In this document: positions 57,701-64,000 of the stretch, piece by piece
Numbering within the stretch: the first letter of the stretch is position 1
Layout of the letters: every line of letters begins with the position of its first letter
From: Bubalus kerabau
Lineage: Eukaryota; Chordata; Mammalia; Artiodactyla; Bovidae
DNA: 64,000 nt
Reading direction: 5' to 3'
Assembly: GCF_029407905.1 (NCBI RefSeq)
Contig: NC_073630.1
Location: forward strand, 41,627,001-41,691,000
Notes under the pieces: generated by a model
Told to the model about the DNA's origin: nothing
What the model saw: the letters and a program-made list of their open reading frames with translations, nothing else
Databases searched by the model: none
Position numbers and translations under genes: made by a program

Positions 57701-57770
57701 TTAAAGTACTTACTTTAAAATTAAAGTACTTACTTTAAAATTAAAGTACTTACTTTAAAATTAAAGTAAG
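57701..57770 (+). repeat. Tandem repeat of a 20-bp near-palindrome, 3.5 copies
   Basis: The unit TTAAAGTACTTACTTTAAAA occurs three times perfectly, plus a partial fourth. Within each unit TTAAAGTA and TACTTTAA are exact inverted arms around CT. Confidence 0.95.
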
Positions 57771-58479
57771 TTTAATTTCTTTACAGTCACCTGAACTTTA
57801 CAATTTGCAAAATTTTAATGGATGGAATGGAAAATGGTGGAAGGACTACTTTAGTGTGGAATGCCAGGAAAGACCTTTCTGATGATAAAATATTTAAGCT
57901 GAAACCAAAATAATAGTTTGTTTAAGTATTAAACTGACACTTTGACTTTTTGTCAGATCCTGTTTAATATGATTTACAAATATTAACAGTTTTTGTATTA
58001 ACTGACTTTTACCAGCAATGGTAAGAGTTCAGATTAATACAAATGTCAGTTGTTCTCAAATACAGTTCCAATAAAATTTCCAGTTTTGTCAGATTTAAGT
58101 CTCTAAGTCTATAAAATATTTAACTATGATAAAATTTCCAAAGGAATTATTTGTTTCACTTTATTTTTAACTTTTAAAAATTTGGGGTAACATGCAATAT
58201 AAAACCAAACCAAAATATGGAAGAACAGTAATGGGGGAAAACTTGTCATGTAAAGTATTAAAATACTTTATAAATATTTTAATTAAAGATTATTGGATGG
58301 AAATACTATCAGAATAGATGAACTAATCACTATTAAAAATATAGATAACCTGAAAACAGGATCTTGGCTAATATATAGTACAAACATTGTTAATATGATA
58401 AAGGTGGCATAAAAGAATTAACTGGCAATGGGAGAAATTATGAACTCAAGGTTGATAATTGGCTAACAGTGGTGAGTAT
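57771..58479. other. Unassigned AT-rich flank
   Basis: No family or coding signal recognised. Confidence 0.35.
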
Positions 58480-59035
58480 AATTCTAAAATGACCCTCAAG
58501 ATGTATGGCTCCTGGTGCAGACACATATACTCCTAGCTATTTAGACAAGTACTAATCTAGGTATTTCTGTGAAGGAATTTTGCAGATTGAATTAAGGTCC
58601 CAGACCACTTGTCCTTAAAAATACAGAGAAGATCCAGATGGATCCTCTTATCAGATGAACCCTTAAAAAGGATAAGCTCTTTCTGGAAGGAGATGTGGAG
58701 TGTGAGAAGGATTCCATATGAGACAGAGTCTCCTTTACTGACTTTGAATATGTGGGAAGTCTCTGGAAGAGCTTAGTCACCCTGACAGTTAATGTGCACC
58801 TCAGTTCCGCAGTCACAAGGGCTACAGTTCAGCCAATAATTGGAATGAACTTGGAAGCAGATTCTTCCCCATACTTTCCCGAAAGAGAGAGCTCAGCCAA
58901 TACCTTGATCTCAGCTCCATGAGCCCCTGAGCAGAGACCTCAGTCATGTCATAATTGAACTTCTGGCCTACAGGACTACAAGCTAATAAACTGACATTGT
59001 TTTTTAGGCTGCTAAGTTTGTTGTAAAGTGTTATA
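58480..59035 (+). mobile_element. LTR-type element, MaLR-like
   Basis: GGTATTTCTGTGAAGGAATTTTGCAGATTG, GATCCTCTTATCAGATGAACCC, GCAGATTCTTCCCCATACTTTC, ATAATTGAACTTCTGGCCTACAG and TTTTTAGGCTGCTAAGTTTG follow a common old mammalian LTR. Subfamily not certain. Confidence 0.65.
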
Positions 59036-59219
59036 CATCAGTAGAAAACTCATTATTTACCTTATTGGGGTGAGGTAAATAAACATAGAGAATCACCTCT
59101 TCATAATACGTCACAATAAACCCTGTAAGTATTAATGCTTTCAATAGAAAGGAATGAAACAATGAAACATAAAACAAACCTATATCATAGTGTGACTTGT
59201 TCCCTAATTTTTAATTATG

Positions 59220-60720
59220 TAATATTAGGTGCAGAAAAGGATACAGGCACTATATGTATGAGATTTGATGCATAATTCGAGAATGAACATCTTTGAGCCC
59301 ACCATTCAATTTAAGAAATAGAATACTACCAATGCTGATGAAGCTTTCAGTGTTATGTTAGGATCCTTCCCTTCTTTTTCTGGGTCTCCCCTTCTCTATT
59401 CCATCCAACCAGATAAACTCTATCTTGAAATTGATATTTATTCTTCCTTTGCTTGTGTTCAAATTAGCAATAAATTCAATATATGTATGTATCCTTAGAC
59501 AATGTATTATCCAGTTTTGTTTGTTTATGAGCTTTATAAAATATCATACTCATTGTAGTCCTCTGTGGCCTGTATTTTTTCTGCTCGTGGTTATATTATT
59601 AACATTTATTCCTATTGTTGCACATGGTTTTGGTTCATTCAGTAATAACCCAATGTATCAACATATTATAATTTATCCAACCTCCTATTATTGGACATTT
59701 TGGTTATATTCATTATTTTTGCTATTAGAATCATGAGTATCCTTTAGCATATTTCTTGGTTTCTGTGGGATGTATAGGAGTTAAATTGTTGGACTGTAAG
59801 TGTGTACATTTTCAACTTTGGAAGATAGTGCCAACTTCTTTTCTAAAGTAGTTGTATCAAGCTATAATCTTACTAGCAGTGGTCTTGTCAATATTTATTA
59901 TTGTTATATTTCCTACTCTCTGCCAATCTAGTGGCTATTTCATGTGCCTAGTTTACATTTCTATGTTATTAATGGAACTGAGGGCATTTTCATGTTTATT
60001 GGGCTGTTTGCTTTCTTTTTAATGCAATTATTGTCCACATCTTTTGGGCATTTTCCTACTGAGTTATTTTACTTTTTATTATTGATTCACAGAAGTTCTT
60101 AGTGTATTCTGGAAACTAATTCTTTGTCACTCATTTGTGTTGCAGTTTTTCTTAATAGTTTCTGGCTTGTCTTTTCAATTTCATTATGGTGTCTTTTGAC
60201 GAAAAGAAGTCTTTGATCTTATTATATAGAATTTATGTCTTTTCTGTAATAGATCTCATCTAAGAAATACTTTACTATCCCAAGGCCATAGGATACTCTT
60301 TTAGATTTTGTTCTGAAAACTTTACAGTTTTACCATCACATTTTCTTTTGTAATCCATTAGAATTTAATTTTTATGTATGACATGAGTTGTGATTTCAAT
60401 TTACTTTTATTTTTTTTCCATGTGGATAGTCGGTTGTTTCAGCATCATTTAAATAAGTTGTTTTTCTCCTAGTTACGCACAGAGTTGTCTCTGCTAGGGA
60501 TCAAGATGTTGTAATATGTAACTCTCTTTTTTTGGCACTGTAATTGGTCAATTTCTTTATCTCTGTGTTTAGAAGATGCTATATTAATCAAAATAAATTC
60601 ATAGTAAGTCTGATATCTGATAAGGCCATTTCCTACATTTTATTTTATTTTCCAGGCAGTTTAGATCTTTGTCCATGTAAAGTTTAAAATCAGTTTGTTG
60701 TTCCTAGAAGAAATCTGTTG
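59220..60720 (-). mobile_element. Old L1 (L1M-type) in reverse orientation
   Basis: GAGGGCATTTTCATGTTTATTGGGC, TTTGGGCATTTTCCTACTGAG, TTCTTAGTGTATTCTGGAAAC and GATCTCATCTAAGAAATACTTTAC are the antisense of the L1 ORF2 end and 3' region. No frame remains. The 5' limit in the element is uncertain. Confidence 0.7.
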
Positions 60721-60825
60721 GGATTTAGAAAAAAAAACTTTTAGTCACAAAAATTTCAAGTGTATATAAAAATAAGGACAATGGTATAATGATTCATTAT
60801 TTCATGTGAAAAAATTATTTTTGTA

Positions 60826-61829
60826 AGGTGTGGAAAATTCTGAAAGAGATGGGAATATCAGACCACTTGATCTGCCTCTTGAGAAATTTGTATGCAGGTC
60901 TTGAAGCAACAGTTAGAACTGGACATGGAACAACAGACTGGTTCCAAATAGGAAAAGGAGTACGTCAAGGCTGTATATTGTCACCCTGCTTATTTAACTT
61001 AGATGCAAAGTACATCATGAGAAACGCTGGACTGGAAGAAGCACAAGCTGGAATCAAGATTGCTGGGAGAAATATCAATAACCTCAGATATGCAGATGAC
61101 ACCACCCTTATGGCAGAAAGAGGAACTAAGAAGCCTCTTGATGAAAGTGAAAGTGGAGAGTGAAAAAGTTGGGTTAAAGCTCAACATTCAGAAAACGAAG
61201 ATCATGGCATCTGGTCCCATCACTTCATGGGAAATAGATGGGGAAAGAGTAGAAACAGTGTCAGACTTTATTTTTTGGGGCTCCAAAATCACTGCAAATG
61301 GTGACTGCAGCCATGAAATTAAAAGATGCTTACTCCTTGGAAGGAAAGTTATGACCAACCTAGATATCATATTCCAAAGCAGAGACATTACTTTGCCAAC
61401 AAAGGTCTGTCTAGTCAAGGCTATGGTTTTTCCAGTGGTCATGTATGGATGTGAGAGTTGGACTGTGAAGAAGGCTGAGCGCTGAAGAATTGATGCTTTT
61501 GAACTGTGGTGTTGGAGAAGACTCTTGAGAGTCCCTTGGACTGCAAGGAGATCCAACCAGTCCATTCTGAAGGAGATCAGCCCTGGGATTTCTTTGGCCA
61601 CCTCATGTGAAGAGTTGACTCACTGGGAAAGACTCTGATGCTGGGAGGGATTGGGGGCAGGAGGAGAGGGGGACGACAGAGGATGAGATGGCTGGATGGC
61701 ACCGCTGACTCGATGGACATGAGTCTCTGTGAACTCCGGGAGATGGTGATGGACAGGGAGGCCTGGCGTGCTGCGACTCATGGGGTCACAAAGAGTCGGA
61801 CACGACTGAGCGACTGAACTGAACTGAAA
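60826..61829 (+). mobile_element. BovB LINE, 5'-truncated
   Basis: It starts at TGTGGAAAATTCTGAAAGAG and ends GAGCGACTGAACTGAACTG. RT motifs GHGTTDWFQIGKGVRQGCIL and RYADDTTLMAERGTKKPL show a frame change just after YADD, close to the position seen at 829-2033 and 4255-5315. A 36-base deletion at 61598 removes the EGMMLKLKLQYF segment. Confidence 0.95.
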
Positions 61830-61847
61830 TGATGGCACTTAATCCAG

Positions 61848-62280
61848 AAAGATGGTGTATTAAATTACTAGGGCTGCTGAAACAAAGTACCACAAACTTG
61901 GGTGGCTTAAACAACAGAAATAAATTGCCTCGAAGATCTGGAGGCTAGGTGTCTGAGATCAAGGTGTTTGTAGGGTTGTCCTTCTGAAGGAAGTTGGTTC
62001 CATGCCTTTCTCTTAGCTTCTGTTTGCTGGCAATCTTTTGCACTCATGTGGTTGGTGTTCTCCCTGTGTCCTCATATCATCTATCCATGTCTTTCTTCAC
62101 ATGATATTCTTTTCTTAAGGACAATATTATAGGCCTACCCTACTCCAGTATAACCTCATCTTATCTAATGACATCACAATGACCCTATTTCCAAATAAGG
62201 TCACATTCTGAAGTCCTAGGTGGGAGACTGGCTGGGACTTCAATGTGTGAATTTTGAGGGTGACATAATTCAACCTAAAA
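61848..62280 (-). mobile_element. MaLR LTR (MLT1/MST-like), reverse
   Basis: TACTAGGGCTGCTGAAACAAAG, CTTGGGTGGCTTAAACAACAG, CCCTATTTCCAAATAAGGTCAC and GACATAATTCAACC are the reverse MaLR LTR. Confidence 0.83.
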
Positions 62281-64000
62281 TGAATAGCTTGAAACCACAA
62301 TGTGAAAGGTCTTGGAGAGCATTTGAAAAGGCTTCACATTTGTCCTGTGGGAAGCTTTTGAAGTTTATGAACAGAGCAGTACTATGATTACAGAGATATT
62401 TCTGAAAAACTGATCTGACTGCAATGTTTTAACAGAGTTATGGTTGAAAAGTAACTTAAGCTCAAAAAATCATTTTATGGGTGGGACACTGTATGGGAAC
62501 TCACAGATGGGAAACCTAGAGAATTAGACTTGAAAAAACATAGGACCAAGTTTACTTCAAGGGTCAGCTTAGAAGGAACTGTTCTATGGCACTGTCATGA
62601 TGCCTTGACTGAAATAAATTAGATCTGACCATTTTCAGTCTTTGTATTATATCAGGCCAATATTTGTATTCATGGTCTACCTAGGGTCACAGATCTGCTA
62701 TAAGGAGTTGTAGGTCAAGTCACCTTGCTTAACAGTCCCAGATACAATGAAAGAGAGGTAATTATCCAAAAGAAAACTGGAGCACTGCTGCTAAAGAACA
62801 AATGTCCACAGCAAATATGTAAGGAAAGAAGCTAGAGGCAGGGATCCAATGAGATCATTTCAAAAGCACCATATGAGGTGATGAAATAATGGACTGGGGT
62901 GAAGGAGTACTATGAAGAAAGTTTGATGTTACCCCCAAATTGATTGATGATCAGGTGGGGTTTGCTCATAATGATCTGAAGGTGATGACAAAAGCAGTGT
63001 GATCAGGAGGGAAAGCTGGTTTTATAGGAAGGTATAGAAACACTTGTACTTTTTTCATTGCCCAGTATCTAAACATTCTTCATATTTGGGAAGGATTGCA
63101 AAATAAGAAGGCAGAGTCCTACCTTCTATCGTGGGAACCAAAAGTTTATATGCAGGAGCAGATAATCTCCCTCCAAGCTTCTTCATACAGTAACTTAAGT
63201 GTAGGAACGTTGCCTAGGCTGGAAACATCAGATACACCCATCTGGAGCTTAAAGTTCTTGAGGGAGTAATGAAATAAGGCAGTGGATGGTCAGGGATTTT
63301 TTTTTTTTTCTTGTGGCAGAGTTATGAGTCCAGTAGCACAAGATAATTGTTAAGTGGTGATGACATAAGGGCAGTATCCTCAGCAGACTGCATGTATGGT
63401 GGGGGTGTAGCTGTGTCTTGGTTTCTGCTTATTTTTGAGGCCGGTTCTCCAGCCCTTCTATTGATCTTGTGAGACAGTCCTTACAGACTGCCAAAACAAT
63501 TCATTTTCTACTTAAGTGGAGAGTTTGTTCCTTTTGTTTGGAAAGATGGATGATGATGTACAGAGGCCACAGCAGGGATGACAATGACTGGCATTTTAGT
63601 CATGATGAGTGAAAACAAATAGTGTGACAATCACACAGAAATGTTTGGACTCAGCTGGATAAGGGCAAGGAGTGTGTGCAAGGAGTCAATAATGGAGGTA
63701 GAGTTGGTTGTTATCTACCCAGATGTAGTTAAGGCAGTTATGACAATGGATGGATTTGTTGGGGAGAGAAAGTATGAAGAGAGAAAAGAATGTCCAGGGC
63801 AAATCTTTGGACTATACAACAGTGAGAGAATACGAGAAGAAAGAAAGAAATGACAGCAATCAGAGAGCTGGATGGAAAGACAACGGAGTTCAATCATACA
63901 GGTCAAGGAAGGAAAGAAGTTCAAGGGGAAGTTATCAACATTTTTGAAAGAATAAAATTCATTTAAAATATTTTTTCAGAAAGTTTTTAAAAAATATGAA
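62281..64000. other. Unassigned flank with old repeat traces
   Basis: 62280-62420 (CTGTGGGAAGCTTTTGAAG, GAACAGAGCAGTACTATGATTAC) and 63405-63530 resemble old interspersed repeats that I cannot name. The overlapping short frames at 63641-63947 have no recognisable motif and sit in purine-rich sequence. Confidence 0.35.

Noticed and set aside
57701..57770. CRISPR-like array of palindromic repeats
   Set aside because: Units are directly adjacent with no spacers and the genome is mammalian.
50515..62280. MaLR and other LTRs as an endogenous retrovirus with genes
   Set aside because: Only solo LTR remnants are visible; no gag, pol or env frame lies between them.

Overview
The window is mammalian nuclear DNA from a ruminant, most likely cattle or a close bovid. 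It is packed with BovB (RTE-type) LINE fragments, Bov-tA and BOV-A2 SINEs and CHR SINEs. BovB plus Bov-tA is diagnostic of ruminants. Older mammalian repeats (L2, MIR, L1M, MaLR LTRs, hAT MITEs) form the background. I cannot separate cattle from sheep or goat by eye.

The one gene I can name is LCORL (ligand dependent nuclear receptor corepressor-like), on the minus strand. Its first coding exon lies at 30319-30466 inside a CpG island of about 1.6 kb (29500-31100). The exon starts MDKGRERM, continues with twelve alanines, and ends in RRELDSWRHRLMHCV before a GTAAGA splice donor. Everything left of it (1-30318) is LCORL intron 1 on the minus strand; I did not find exon 2, so the intron runs past position 1. 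Everything right of the island is the 5' flank. LCORL belongs to the NCAPG-LCORL growth and stature locus of mammals.

Layout: 1-27346 is a repeat-crowded intron, including one full-length BovB with target-site duplications (16304-19545) that split an older hAT element. 27347-29500 has no repeat I recognise. 29500-31100 is the promoter island. 31100-36940 holds MaLR-type LTR remnants, SINEs and BovB pieces. 37942-38106 is a securin (PTTG1) pseudogene fragment. 38881-45217 is a BovB-rich block that includes a 2.3 kb copy and a copy with a 5' inversion. 46736-47950 and 51346-53380 are low in recognisable repeats. 53382-64000 holds MaLR LTRs, an L1M block, further BovB and SINE copies, and one unidentified coding-like segment (54899-55057).

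Almost all other open reading frames are translations of BovB, SINEs or the CpG island. No RNA gene, CRISPR array or bacterial-type system is present. The points most worth following are a start-stop ATGTAA and an overlapping upstream ORF ahead of the LCORL start, an inverted BovB pair sharing the same frameshift, the 5'-inverted BovB, and the 54.9 kb segment.
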